From positions 1,956,544 to 1,987,661 of the forward strand of contig BFEA01000221.1 of the NCBI GenBank assembly GCA_003427395.1: DNA of 31,118 bases, written 5' to 3'. The notes beneath the pieces are model-generated. The model searched no databases. It worked only from the letters and a program-made list of their open reading frames with translations, and was not told the DNA's origin. Below, piece after piece: positions 10,412-21,230 of the stretch. How positions within the stretch are numbered: position 1 is the stretch's first letter; the number at the start of each line of letters is the position of its first letter. This DNA is from Chara braunii. Its lineage: Eukaryota; Streptophyta; Charophyceae; Charales; Characeae. The translations under genes and the position numbers were made by a program.

Positions 10412-10742
10412 CTAAGTCATTAGAGAGGAAGGCGAATCAATGTTCCTTACACTTGTAAAGGTCCAGTCGTCTGGGTGTAGGCGGCGGAAGGTGTCGAAGA
10501 CTGCGAGGGTTTTGCATAGATCTGTCATCATTTGTTCATCTTCTTTTGCTGCAAACAGAGGGAACCCCTTCATCTTTGACGCCCTCTCTGGGGGCAACAC
10601 TAAAATCCCCTGCAATGACCATTGGAATGTTGTCGGGTATTCGCGTTCCTAGGTCTCTCAGAAAGACTTTTTTTTCTCCCACCGTATTGAGAGAATAGAT
10701 ACATAGGATGGAGAGAAGTTCCAGCTCCATCATCCCCAGCAA
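10412..10742 (-). pseudogene. LINE endonuclease domain, C-terminal half
   Basis: The minus-strand frame at 10742-10536 contains LLSILCIYSLNT and IPMVIAGDFS, matching the strand and GDFN motif of exonuclease-endonuclease-phosphatase (APE-type) LINE endonucleases. The Asn normally following GDF is Ser. A frameshift near 10570 leads into a second frame (10615-10412) with DTFRRLHPDDWTFT, typical of the next helix and substrate loop (L.D.FR..HP....FT). The downstream SRIDR-like motif is degraded. Confidence 0.75.
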
Positions 10743-10750
10743 TGATACTC

Positions 10751-11472
10751 ACCGCCCTTCTTCCTCATCTGCCACCCAGTGGATTATCAAAATCTCTAAT
10801 TTTGTTGGAGAGGGTATTTTCTTTCTCCCTCGCCTCCCCCCCCCCTTGCCCTTCCATTTACGCTTAACCTGCTACTTTCATCCCCTACCTTTCTTGAAGT
10901 ACCTGTAGTGAGGGATAAACCCCACCCTGCTATGTTCATGCCATGAAAGCACGAACCTGGTCTTTTTTACCACCAGATTTCTGTTTTCCATATATGAACA
11001 TAGCATGTGTTGCCTGCGCCTAGCATTTGTCCTTTCGGTTGTTTGGTAAAGACGATGTACGTATGAATGGGAAGGAGCTTGGCTAGATGGACCAGAATTC
11101 ACAGATACTGTTAGACAAGAAAATTAAACCTACATCATAACTAAATGGGTTTAAACAAAACAGAAAATTCAATATCTTGGGTTGCCACATGAAACTCTTT
11201 AAACATATACAAGATTTTGGCCCACGGGGGAAACCAGGGAGGAACACTAGGAAGGATTAGATTGGACGGGGCTACAGGAGGGATTGATGAGAAGGAGACT
11301 AGCAGCTGGGTTTGGGGGATTAAACATCTATAAACCCCTTTATTCCCATCCATGCTATGAATGACATCCCCGACCCTTTCCCTTCTTCTTCAGTGGCAAG
11401 TGTTCCAAGACCATGGTTTGGTCATGATTGAATTCTCTACCCTCTACGGATTGTGCTATGGGTGGAGCTAGG
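10751..11472. other. Gene-free stretch, no recognised coding region
   Basis: No supported gene. Minus-strand open frames at 10878-11102 and 11141-11353 carry no domain I recognise. The LINE N-terminal endonuclease part would be expected here but I do not see it. Confidence 0.35.
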
Positions 11473-12210
11473 TTAGGAAGAAACGGATAGATTTGGCGCT
11501 AATTCCACGGTGAAGAGGTTCAGCCTTGGCCTATACATGTGTAGAATTGTCTGTCTTATTCCAAACAGAGTTGTTGGAATGACTTGAATAGACCTTGGTA
11601 GCGGGGTTACTTGTATCACCCTGCCTATTAGGGTCTGAAGAGGCTTTTGCTGCGAACATTCGCACTGTGGGTAGGTGGGTGGATTTTCATAGTTGATGAG
11701 CATTGCAACACGCGCCCGAAGGACAGTTGCAACGATGATGGATGTGCAAAGTTGACGACGATCGAGAAGATGACCTTGCTTTTTCGTTGTCAACAGGAGA
11801 GGGTTCAGGGGAGAAAGAGAACGTCGATGCGTGCATAGAGGAGTAAGACGCTTCATCGAGTCCCGATCAAAGGGCTGGATATCGTGGCCATCATCCAGGC
11901 TATAGGTCAGGTTTGCTGCACGACGGGTTGCGCTATTCTTCCACTTGCGACGCCGAGGTAGTGGACGAAAGAGAGGACCGCGGGGGGGGGGGGGGGGGGG
12001 GGGGGGGGGGAGAGAATCTCGCGCAATGCGACAATATGACGGAGGACCACGACAAGCAAAATCACGATTAGTAGTAACGGTAGTGGCCGTGTTCGTTAGA
12101 GGTCTACTATTGACGACACGTATAATAGGGTCGTACCTCCATGATGACGAGGTCCAACAAAAGGCGGCGATGAAGGGAGCAAGCGGTACAGGATAGCATA
12201 CGAGACACAA
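11473..12210 (-). other. Unassigned 245-codon open frame
   Basis: After exon 1 of the 24.7 kb gene this is the longest open frame in the window. It reads on the minus strand and encodes a basic, Pro/Arg/Thr-rich product. A Pro run in its middle comes from the 29-G tract (11982-12010), so the frame depends on the exact length of a homopolymer that is easily misread. The upstream minus-strand region to 12479 is also open in a neighbouring frame (12388-12107), which could mean a frameshifted gene or exon. I recognise no domain, and no splice sites or transcript evidence can be argued. It may be an old coding sequence, a retroelement gag-like region, or chance. Confidence 0.2.
11982..12010 (+). 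repeat. 29-nt G homopolymer
   Basis: An uninterrupted G run. Long G runs are rare and unstable in plant nuclear DNA and are a known source of base-calling error, so its length should not be trusted. Confidence 0.95.
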
Positions 12211-12479
12211 ACTCTAGCGTTTTCCATCGCCGACATGAGAGGGGATGCAGGAGGGGGATTGGGTATAATATTTGATTTTCCCGACCGTTGAACTCCTCCG
12301 AAGCTGGCACCGTGATAACATCCCCAATTGAAGACGAAACCCGACGACGTCCGTCCTCCAGCGAGAACCGTTGGGTGACTAATTGCATGAACTCCCAACG
12401 TTGAGACTCTAAGATGTCTGCGCAGCCACTGGCTGAATACCAATGGACGAGCCGAAACAGAAAGTTGTCGATGATACAT

Positions 12480-13786
12480 GCCTTCGCCGCTCCGATTAAG
12501 GTGCTAGTGGCAATGGTACGTCTTGAGGTAATAAAAAACTCAAAAAATGAAGTTCATGATCATTGAGGTCTGAGCGACCTCGCGAGGTCCCTTGCAGTAG
12601 GGTACGAAATGGTTCGGCCACAAGAACACTACAAGGCTTTCTCAAAGAAATGTTTTCCTTTTTTTTTTCCAATTTCTTCCCCGAGGCTAGGCGGAACGAT
12701 CACGCCCTTGTAGATTTTACGTGCCCGAGAAGTGTCTAACGAATCCCACCATCATGAAATTGAGCAGCCCCAGGTAATTGAGAATCATTTTGTTTACTCA
12801 TCTACTTACATTCAGATTCAAACTCAGTTTGGTTTTATACTATTCGTCGCCGTCATCTGGATGTCCGACTATCTCCAGCGTATCTCGCCATCATCACGGT
12901 TTTGTTTTTCGTCATTAGGGTCCAGTGTCTTATTTTCACGGTATTGCTTTTGCTTAGGGTGTTTATTTGCCATTAAGCATATGAATGATGTGATACATGT
13001 AAAAATGCAAGAAAACAAATGCGTCGACAAGTTTTTGCACCTCTATATAAACATGTCAAGAATCAGGTATTAAATCCAATCCTCTTTGCGTTGGGACCTC
13101 GCTTCAATTCCTTGAATTTGGTATTGTATGTTATACTCCATTTGATTATTTTGTTAGGCAATTTTTTTCGGTCGGGTTGTTGACCATTACAATGGACGAT
13201 CATAAATTCACAATCCACGGAAGTGACACCTCGCCCCAGGGGGCGTTGCTTTTTTTTTCCCCCTTTTGTTTTGCCCCCATGTGCTATCGTATTTTATAGT
13301 CCCATGATGCTATGTTTTTGCTAAGGAAGTGCAAATTTGGATGTGAAAATAAGGAAAGTTTGTGTTAATGCCGCATAAATATGACACCAGAGGATGCATA
13401 AGAACTCTTAGTGCCTTGTTAGTGGTGTATGGCTTGTAGCGACATTATAAAATGGTTTGCAATATATACTAATAACATAATTAATACAATAAATTTCTTA
13501 GCTGATATAATAAAATAAAATAATATAGTAAATAACAACAATTGGGAAAAAAAAAAAGGAGAAAAATTTGCAAGTTGTTTGAAGTTTATTTAGAAAGAAA
13601 TTGCATAATGGTTGATCTCTCCAGGAAGAAGAACAATCAATGTTATGGATGATTTTAGTCCCCAAATTTGTTGTCACTTTCAAGAACGCTTGGCAACCTA
13701 ACAGTGGTTGAAAAGTTCATTTGTGTAAAGTGATGTGCCACCTTTCATTCGTCTACATTAAGGAGGAGATAAAAAAAGAAGAGGAG
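12480..13786. other. AT-richer gene-free stretch
   Basis: No supported gene. A 14-bp perfect palindrome GACCTCGCGAGGTC lies at 12576-12589. The 113-codon frame at 12732-13073 has no domain. From here to about 19.8 kb base composition is clearly more AT-rich than on either side. Confidence 0.4.
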
Positions 13787-13862
13787 GGTGGCTGGCTCAG
13801 TTGGTTAGCCACGTAAGTGGAATTTCGGAAGTTGTGGGTTCGAGTCCCTCAACCACCTGTGA
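13787..13862 (+). mobile_element. tRNA-derived SINE head
   Basis: Contains a strong Pol III A box, TGGCTCAGTTGG (13793-13804), and B box, GGTTCGAGTCC (13837-13847), spaced as in a tRNA. Five outer bases GGTGG pair with CCACC near 13852-13856, giving an acceptor-like stem. The D-arm and anticodon arm do not pair properly, so it is not a functional tRNA by eye. This is the head of a SINE or a tRNA pseudogene; its 3' end is unclear. Confidence 0.6.
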
Positions 13863-14080
13863 CACACTTAGTGCCAAGCAGTGGTGATAGTACGCTTGAT
13901 ATCTCTAATCGATATTAGCGGGGTTCTTGGCCAACATAGGTATGAGTGTGAGTGTGATTGGGTTGTGAGTGCACTGAGTGGTGTGTGGGAGAGTGTTTGC
14001 CTTAGACACTGCTGTGATTCAGTTGGGGGTGGGGGACGATGAAAAGTGAGGTGCAACTATTGGCAAAATGCTCGATCTTT
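13863..14080. other. Possible SINE body, GT-rich
   Basis: Contains a GTGAGTGTGAGTGTGATTGG-type low-complexity patch (13944-13963) and a G-run near 14025-14036. It could be the body of the preceding SINE, but no second copy exists in the window to test that. Confidence 0.25.
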
Positions 14081-14508
14081 GCGTTAGTCGGACCCCCACC
14101 GGCGGCCCTACCACATCCTTGGCCACCATGGTTGGGGCGGGGGGCAACATGCATCCCCTCTGATGGTTAGAGAGAGACGAAAAACTATGTTCGTAGGGGT
14201 GACTTGTATAAGCCTTGGGAGGAGTGGTAGGTAGGTAGTGAACGTGAATTGAAAGAATTTAAAAGATTATGAAAGATTTGAGAGAATAATATTTGCGTTA
14301 GTCGAAGTCACACCGACGGCCCCACCACATCTTTGGCCACCATGGTTGGGGCGGGGGGCAACATGCATCCCCTCTGATGGTTAGAGAGTGACAAAAAGCT
14401 ATGTTCGTAGGGTTCCCTGTATAAGCGTTGGGAGGAGTGGTAGGTAGGTAGTGAAAGTGAATTGAAAGAATTTAAAAGATAATGATAGATTTGAGAGAAT
14501 AATATATA
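14081..14508 (+). repeat. 214-bp tandem duplication
   Basis: Copy 1 (14081-14294) and copy 2 (14295-14508) both start GCGTTAGTCG and share CTTTGGCCACCATGGTTGGG or a close match, CAACATGCATCCCCTCTGAT, GGAGGAGTGGTAGGTAGGTA and a GAGAGAATAATAT end. Divergence is a few percent, so the event is fairly recent. No coding content is recognised; the second copy is followed by adjacent T and A runs (14514-14546). Confidence 0.9.
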
Positions 14509-14546
14509 CATAGTTTTTTTTTTTTTTTAAGAAAAAAAAAAAAAAA

Positions 14547-15970
14547 TCAAGTTTACCTATTGGTCACCTTTTCAAAATTATATAAGGAGATGAGGGGCGT
14601 TGGGCCCAGATCCCAGTATGTGCTGGTTCCCATGTTTAAGGTTGGAGCCATATATCCCAGGTGTTCCGACATGGGATCTCATACTTGGTCGCAATAGAGA
14701 AGCCCCAACCGATGTTTTGTTAGAGGGAAGAAAAGAAAAAGGAAGATAAAAGGTGTGGAGTGCCCAAAGCACAACAAGTTCGTTGAAGGCCGTGTTTGTC
14801 TCAACTGTTGCAGGTTGCTTTTCGTCATGTACGATCCAAAGGGAAGAAAGGAGGGGACAAAAATAGAGGTTGTTGCTCTTTTACTTTTACCTACGGTTTC
14901 TGCTACCGTATTTTAATTGCTTTTGCTCTGGAAGTAGGTGTTTTCCAACTGTAATTATTGTTGCTACCGCTTCTATTAGACCTATTGCGGCTCCAATAAA
15001 TAAAAGGGAATTCTTTTGTTTTTTTTAAAGAGAGAGTCAAATTAAAATGAAGGCAAAATAACCCACATAGATGTAATTTAGAAAACAAATAAAATTTACC
15101 AATAATGTTGTGACAGCATGACAAGAATAAGTTGAACGTTAAGTCAAGGTTGTGCATTTCAGTTAGCAGTCCAGTCATGCCCCAATTTCGACATATGAAA
15201 CGCAGGATGCACTGCTAACGGAACTTGCAAAAGGTGACTAAAGTGCCAATTGTAAATGAGTCATGATTCAAATGCATATGAAACTTGGGTCGTGATTGAA
15301 GTGCTAAACCCGTGTTTGGAATGCATTTCCAAAGATAATATTCCGCGAAAGGATGAAAATGCTAGTAGAAGGACAACTGTAGCACCAAAACAAACATGAG
15401 AAAAAATAAGAGAAGAGAGCGGGTGTGAAAACTAGTTTGCAAGTGAAATGAACGTGCAAAATGTCGAAATGATGAGGAAAAAAAAAGAGTTACGACAAAA
15501 AATAAATGAAGAGGAAGAAGGTAAAAGATGTGCAAACAAAAACAACATTTTTTTTTTTTTTTTTTTGTTCACCGTCTTTCATGCGCGCGCGCGCGTGAGT
15601 GTAGTGTTTCTCTGCTTTATCATTTGTTTTTCCTACCCCTCTTCTGTTTTAGTTTTTCAACTCATTTCTTCATCATTTTTTATGCTTTTGTTCTCTATTG
15701 TAACCATCTCCTGATTTTTTTTTCTCAATTTTTATTTTTTCTGTTACTTTTCAATACCTATAGTTTTGGACAAAACCTGCTAGGATGTATATAATGAAAT
15801 TCATAGTTTGTTTGCTCTAAGGGCAAAATAGGTCATATGCAACAGAAAAATTCTCACGATAAATTAAAGTTGAAAAAACATTCCATGAAAAAATAATCGT
15901 TCATATTTATAAATTATCATTCCAACGTTCGTCCAATTCTAAAATTTACAGTTTTATTTGATAAATTTTC
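14547..15970. other. AT-rich gene-free stretch
   Basis: No supported gene. Notable are a T-run at 15547-15566 and a (CG)7-type alternating tract at 15583-15597, followed by pyrimidine-rich DNA to about 15760. Open frames here arise from those low-complexity runs. Confidence 0.4.
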
Positions 15971-15973
15971 GTC

Positions 15974-16228
15974 GAAGTATGAGTTTTCCCTTCCAACAAC
16001 ATCTATTTGCTCAAGATGGAATGAAAGTCTGGACGAGTTTATGAAATGCTTTAATTAAACTTTCATTCTACTACAACAAATATCTTGTAATTTAGATTGA
16101 ATTAACCTATTTATGACTGAAAATCCTTACTTCGAATGATAGTCCAATTAAAATATTTCATGAACTCATCCAGACTTTCATTCCATCTCTAGCATGCAGT
16201 TCAAATAAGAAGGGATACCCCATTCTTG
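15974..16228. repeat. Imperfect foldback element
   Basis: Core arms 16015-16059 and 16143-16187 are inverted copies with about five mismatches in 45 bp; both contain GATGGAATGAAAGTCTGGA. Weaker pairing continues outward (TTTTCCCTTC against TATCCCTTC when complemented) to about 15974 and 16228. The loop is about 83 nt. No coding capacity and no clear target-site duplication. It is a likely non-autonomous DNA element or a fossil hairpin. Confidence 0.65.
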
Positions 16229-16394
16229 GAAGGAAAAATTTCAAGTGAAACGGAAAATTTTGAAATCAGAATAACATTTTTTAAGATGAAATAAAATTTT
16301 AAATTATAAAATGTATTTTTACTATAGTAGGATTATTTAATTTTGGAATTTTTTTTCTGTTTATGCCCCAACAACCATTTTGTTAAAATTGATA

Positions 16395-16625
16395 TTTTTT
16401 ATTTTTTGAACGGAGTAGTAACCAATTTATTTGGCTAAAATAATGTCAAATTTTTTAGCTTATGAGGTTTTGGCGTTCTTAAAACCTCAGGCCCTCTAGA
16501 TGTAGCTAAAATCAATTAGGTCCTAATACATCCTGGGGGTACGACGTTTTGAAAACGTCGTACCATTCATTACTAACTTTTAATATTTTTTTGCCAAATA
16601 AGTCGGTTTTTATTTTTTTCGAAAA
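16395..16625. repeat. Nested inverted repeats with a 27-bp near-perfect palindrome
   Basis: GGTACGACGTTTT (16538-16550) and its exact complement (16552-16564) are separated by one base, so this strand can form a very tight hairpin. A second small hairpin, GAGGTTTT/AAAACCTC, lies at 16464-16488. The outer flanks also pair loosely (CCAATTTATTTGGC near 16419 against CCGACTTATTTGGC, complemented, near 16597). Function unknown. Confidence 0.6.
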
Positions 16626-17164
16626 ACGTTAAATGTAAACTCTAAGAAAATATATGTCTCTCCATAAAGACTTACAACGGGCACTTATGATGACATTGCA
16701 TAATTCACCTTTATCATACTTCCACCGTCCATCATCCACCTTCCTTCACAATTTCGTATCATCGTCTTAAGCCTCGAATATTCGATGGTGTTCAGTGCCG
16801 AGTCTCTACGGATGTTTAGGATGAGACTTCGAAATGTGGTTTATCACTTGGCCCAAGTGATTGTAGTTCATTATACGAGCTCATTTCTTTTAACCAAAAC
16901 ATTGTTTAATGTTTTCTTAGAACAATGATAAGTATATTTTATGAATTTCTCAAGTTTAGAAGGAGCATGATATTATGAAAATATGTGTTGATTAGATGTA
17001 CCATTTAGAACAACTACCTAACGACACATGTCAATGAAATGGTTTTGGGGGGGGACACAATTTGTTTAAAGAATGGTCCTAATAGCAGTTATCATGAAAT
17101 CATAATTGTGAAAGAGGACCTCTCCCCCTGACGAAAAAAATAAAATAAAATTAGGTTTGGTCAC
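16626..17164. other. AT-rich gene-free stretch
   Basis: No supported gene. It precedes the retroelement fragment and may be part of the same decayed element, but I could not read any further domain in it. Confidence 0.3.
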
Positions 17165-17276
17165 TATGATTTTACAATGATGCCATTTAGATTCGTCAAT
17201 GCCTCAACTACCTTATAGATAACGATGAACCTAACTATTTTTCAGATGGCAGGGTATGTACAACACGTAATAGAGT
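17165..17276 (+). pseudogene. Ty3/gypsy reverse transcriptase remnant
   Basis: Translation from 17165 gives YDFTMMPFRFVNASTTL, a stop, then ITMN. This aligns with the strongly conserved Ty3/gypsy RT block (usual form Y.FTVMPFGL.NAPATFQ..MN). The PFGL glycine is Arg, and a stop replaces the Gln of TFQ. No flanking RT blocks (YLDD), integrase or LTRs were recognised, so this is a small dead fragment. Confidence 0.65.
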
Positions 17277-18682
17277 GACGGGCGGTGACTGAAAGTAACA
17301 CAGTCAAAGAGATAGTTCTTAGAATAGTCCATAATTAAAATAGTTAGAGTTATGACTCAAAGTGATAGTGAAGAAGACAAACCTAAAGACATTGAAAAGA
17401 AATCCAAACACTGACATCTTATGAATTCAAAGTTATCAAATTGCTGCAAAACATCATAGAGTGAAAGATTGATAGTAGTCAATGAGGTCGATCTTCATAT
17501 AGAACTTGAAGAAGATGATGAGGAACTCGCAAAACACTAAATGACTTTTTGGTATGGAGTCACAATTGGAAAGTATCATTAGTGATTGGAACTTGTCTTG
17601 TGAAGTCCTCAACCGTGGGGGAGGTGGCGCTATCGACTAGACCCTAAGACATCTCATTACAATAAACATGATTATAAGCACACACAATCTTCATGCAATC
17701 CTATAGATGCTTTAAAAAATACCAAGTAGCATCCCTTGTGAGGAGAGTCAAGTGAAAAACAAGGTAGTCAGCTTGTGGAGGTATATTCTTGGTTGCACGA
17801 GAAAGCATGATCTTAGTTACTGTATATTTCTTAGGGTCATTTACCATAATAGGACATATGTTTTCGAGAAGACGTTTTTTTCTAAGGACTTTGTCGGAGA
17901 GGTGTAAACTCATTAATAATCCAACATATGATTTACGTCATTGACAAAGCTTGAATCATAAGCATAGTGTCATAAGAAATCTACTTTATACAAAGTAAAA
18001 CTTATTGAGCTCAACCGAAAATTATATTTATGTGAGCAGTACAAGACCTCATATGAATATGTCAAGTACTGTTGAGGGTATAACTGTAGTATGTCATTTA
18101 TACGTACAATAACATAAACCTAAAACTGATGTATAAAAACTATGTCGATCATCATTCAAAAGGTAGTAAGGTTCGTCTCCCTCTATAAAAGAGTTAGGTT
18201 CATTGTTATTTAAAAGCTAGTTAGGTTCATCACTATTGAACAGTGTATCTCGTGACAATCCTTCTTGCATTGCATTTGAAGTTGTCTTCCAATATGGGTT
18301 TTCCTCAGTAGTGTACTGATATACAAGTGTTTATAATGTTTATAGGCAAACCATGTTCACAATCTCGTTACCCCATCCGCACATCCTTTATGGAGCTATT
18401 GTTCTCTTACCAATTTTTTCACTTGTGTTCAATTGATAAATCTCTTGGGATGCCACTTGCACTGCACTCCTTTCACCTATATCCTCCCATAGTTGTAGCC
18501 TCACCATGATGATACTTGCTTCAGATTCTTCTTGCAACGAGAAAGGATGACAAACTTGTTAATATCATAGAAACGTCGTCCATGATTAGAGGTGGGATCA
18601 ACCCTATTTGTATTTGCTATATAAATCTGCTCTAATGGTTTGGTTGTCTTTATGCCCCCTCCTTACCCCCCTCCCAATGCTA
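17277..18682. other. AT-rich stretch, possible retroelement debris
   Basis: No confident gene. A minus-strand 70-codon frame at 17701-17913 is uncharacterised. Text such as AAGAAGACAAACCTAAAGAC near 17373 resembles decayed polyprotein DNA, but I cannot assign it. Confidence 0.3.
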
Positions 18683-19168
18683 CCTTCTTAACCTGAAAAA
18701 AACGTAGGTACCTTGTATGTGAACACAATGTACGGGGTACGTTCTGTTTGAATACAACGTACATACATTGTAAAACGAGTTTTCGGGTACAACTTTTCAG
18801 AAGCCTGTAGTACCACCATTGTTTTTATTTTTATCTAAAATTTGGTTGGGAATTTCGCCAAGACCCTCAGAGAAAAGTTGTTTGCATTGCAATGTTATAC
18901 AAAATATGTTTTTTTTCAGATTTTTAAATGATTTAAAAAAAAAATCAAAATTATGAAAAAATCAGTACAAAACCTAGGCTACCAGCCAGGCCACCCGGGT
19001 CAACCTATTTTCCTGGACGGCCTGACCGTGGAAGGACCAAGGAAGGTCCTAGTAAAAAAAACAAAAATAAAAAAAATCCGGAAAAAAACTATGTTTTGCA
19101 GAAAAATAAACTGAACAACGTTTGCCTCAGGGTCATGGCAAAATTCTTTACCAAATTTAAATTTTAAA

Positions 19169-19225
<57 letters not shown>

Positions 19226-19593
19226 CCCGTCCGCCCGGGCAAGTGGCCTCGGGCCACTCTGGTAGTCTAGTACAAAACATTTTCATCCTCCTTTTTTTTT
19301 TGTTTAATGGACTTTGCTCGTGAATTTCGATAAAACCCTCAGGCAAACATTGTTTGTACTGAATTGTTGTATAACATTTTTTTTTTTTGATTTTTTGGAT
19401 TATTTAAAAAAAATAAATATATTGAGAATTCAAATACAACATACGTACGTTGTATTCAAATACAACTTACATAGGTTATATTCGAACATACGTGCTATTC
19501 GGGAAAAACAAACGATTTTTGAAAACCCAATTTCCAGAGGTAATTCGAATAAAAGTTATAGAACGTATGTACGTTTTTTTGGCGTTAAGAAGG
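18683..19593. mobile_element. 911-bp TA-flanked composite element related to family A
   Basis: The left end CCTTCTTAAC(CTG)AAAAAAACGTA is preceded by TA (18681-18682). The right end, complemented, is CCTTCTTAAC(GCC)AAAAAAACGTA and is followed by TA (19594-19595). The tips resemble family A tips (CCATCTTCCCCC), and GAATACAACGTAC, the family A sub-terminal phrase, occurs inside (18752-18764; near 19443-19457). The interior holds a roughly 95-bp direct repeat (about 18849-18950 and 19320-19418), a partial inverted third copy (about 19087-19165) and a 50-T run. No transposase is seen. It is probably a non-autonomous Tc1/mariner element with nested insertions. Confidence 0.6.
19176..19225 (+). repeat. 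50-nt T homopolymer
   Basis: An uninterrupted T run inside the 911-bp composite element. As the complement of a poly-A tail it could mark a minus-strand retroposon inserted there, but no body was recognised. The length is approximate for technical reasons. Confidence 0.9.
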
Positions 19594-19993
19594 TAGCGGT
19601 CATTTATCATTCCCTTAATGCGTCAAGCATGCACTTCCATCCCAATGTCATCCAATCCTCATCTACAACCCCAACTGCTTCTTTCTCCTTTTTTTTACCA
19701 CTCACCAGTTTGCACGTTGCTGATGTATATCTACAAATGTTTCTCCAACAGTAATGTTAGTGCAGTGGCAACCCCGCCTTAACTTTTCGCGCCAGTGACA
19801 CAATCACTCCCCACAAACGTTGCGAAGGTTGGAGCTTGCTCGACGCGGCGATTGTTCACTGTCCCATATGGTGCTGCCCCCAAAGGAAGGGACACTCTAC
19901 ACTCCTAGGACGTACTGCACTTGCCTGTCGATGGCCTCACAAATGACAACAAACATAGCATTATGCAGGGACACAAGTCCTCATGCAACTCAG

Positions 19994-20575
19994 CTAGAGG
20001 TGAAGACATGGGCATATGACCAGGCCCCACCTTTGCACCTTGGGAAATGGAAGCACGGAGTGCCCTCCTAATGGCAAAAACAACCTGTGGATCAAACAAA
20101 CCAGCGTTAGGGAGAGGCTACAAGTGGGCAAGGAAGTGTGCGCCTCTGCTGACTGCACGGTGGTAGGGAGGCGTGGATACGACATGAGGTTGAATCTCAA
20201 GTGATTTATGGTGCCTCCCCTTCCTCCAGTGCTTGTCCTTGCCCCTTGATTATCTCCAGTCTTCCGTGTGCATATTCCATTACAGAGTTTCTTGCCTGTT
20301 TGGTCCATTTCATTGCCCATCACTTGTACGGTTGATCTAAGAATGACACTTATGTGGACAAAGGCATCGGGCATGCCGGCAAGCGGCAACAACAACAATG
20401 CTATAATGAGGAAAGCTGCCACGTTGACCGTGAACACCATTTGTGCAGCACGCCATAACCACACATAGGACAGACTATGGCCCTTTCCACCTGTTGTCTT
20501 GAACTGTGACATCGATTCGGAATGGTGCCTTTCTAATGCTATATGGGAAGGATTCGAATCCTGGAGCGCTAGCAC
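19994..20575 (-). other. Unassigned 193-codon open frame with one hydrophobic segment
   Basis: A minus-strand open frame whose middle has a convincing membrane-like stretch (MVFTVNVAAFLIIALLLLPL), preceded by Trp/Arg residues. No domain is recognised and no splice sites can be argued. The surrounding 19.6-21.1 kb contains no other coding evidence. It could be an exon of an unknown gene, a decayed transposon frame, or chance. The plus strand carries the palindrome GGATTCGAATCC at 20550-20561. Confidence 0.2.
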
Positions 20576-21198
20576 CAGCGGTTGGAGCTGCGATCAAATT
20601 CGAGGTGATGCTCACACTGCATGGACCTCTCTTGTCATCTATTGGAGCCCATGAACCCTTTCAGAAGTATGCGTTGCCACAATGCATACACTCCTATTAT
20701 CAATTTTGTGGTATCAGGTGCTGCAGCAGGTTGGCAGTGCTGTGTTGGACTTGAAGCTGTCAGCATCCTGGACTAGAAATGACACTGGGCCCTTGTCATC
20801 CCCACCATGCCTGAACTATCGATGCCGGCAGTCCTTGTTCTCAAGGTGCTCCCGTGCAGTACCTTGAATTCAAGGGCACAAAAGGGTGGACATGATTCTC
20901 AATCTTCATGCCCAATTACAAGTGTCACAGAACTACTGATCTTTCTGGAATGAGGTTAGGGCACTTTTTCAAGGATGTTTTTCAACTGGTATGGAATGAG
21001 ATCCAACCCAGGCAAGATAGCCATGTCAGAAAGCACCTATGTGTCTGCACCATAACGCATAGATCCTGATATGAACTATTCAGCTACATTCTGACAGGGC
21101 TCGGGTTCTCTGATGTTTAAAATGTTCATCTGATTCGACCGCCCTCGAAACGACAATCGTAAGCTGACACTTTTCCGGAATAAAGATTTAAGGGGAAA
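20576..21198. other. Gene-free stretch, nothing recognised
   Basis: No domain-bearing open frame, repeat copy or RNA gene was recognised. Base composition is balanced, unlike the AT-rich block to the left. Confidence 0.35.
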
Positions 21199-21229
21199 CT
21201 ACGCGGGAGTCACAAAAATGAGTTATAAA
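21199..21229 (+). repeat. Solo terminal repeat of MITE family B
   Basis: CTACGCGGGAGTCACAAAAA followed by TGAGTTATAAA matches the ends of the 4005-4183 element (CTACACGGG..GTCAC..AAAA..GAGTTAT). No matching inverted end was found within several hundred bases, so it is a truncated copy interrupted at once by a SINE. Confidence 0.55.
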
Positions 21230-21230
21230 C

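Larger units (their letters stand above)
6800..10750 (-). mobile_element. Decayed L1-type LINE (non-LTR retrotransposon)
   Basis: Reading the minus strand from high to low coordinate gives the ORF2 order of plant L1 elements: apurinic-type endonuclease C-terminal half (10742-10412), reverse transcriptase (about 9700-8390) and a zinc-knuckle HIFLxCP segment (7380-7159), then a tail to about 6820. The frame changes several times and stops interrupt it, so the element is dead. The endonuclease N-terminus was not found, suggesting 5' truncation or decay. No poly-A tail (poly-T on the plus strand) is visible near 6.7-6.8 kb, so the 3' end is uncertain, as are both coordinates. The plus-strand frame at 6872-7519 is a shadow of this element. 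Confidence 0.85.

Noticed and set aside
13787-13862. Functional tRNA gene
   Set aside because: A and B boxes and a short acceptor-like stem are present, but the D and anticodon arms do not pair; better explained as a SINE head or tRNA fossil.
20550-20561. Pol III B box GGATTCGAATCC
   Set aside because: It is a perfect palindrome and no good A box lies at the right spacing on either strand.
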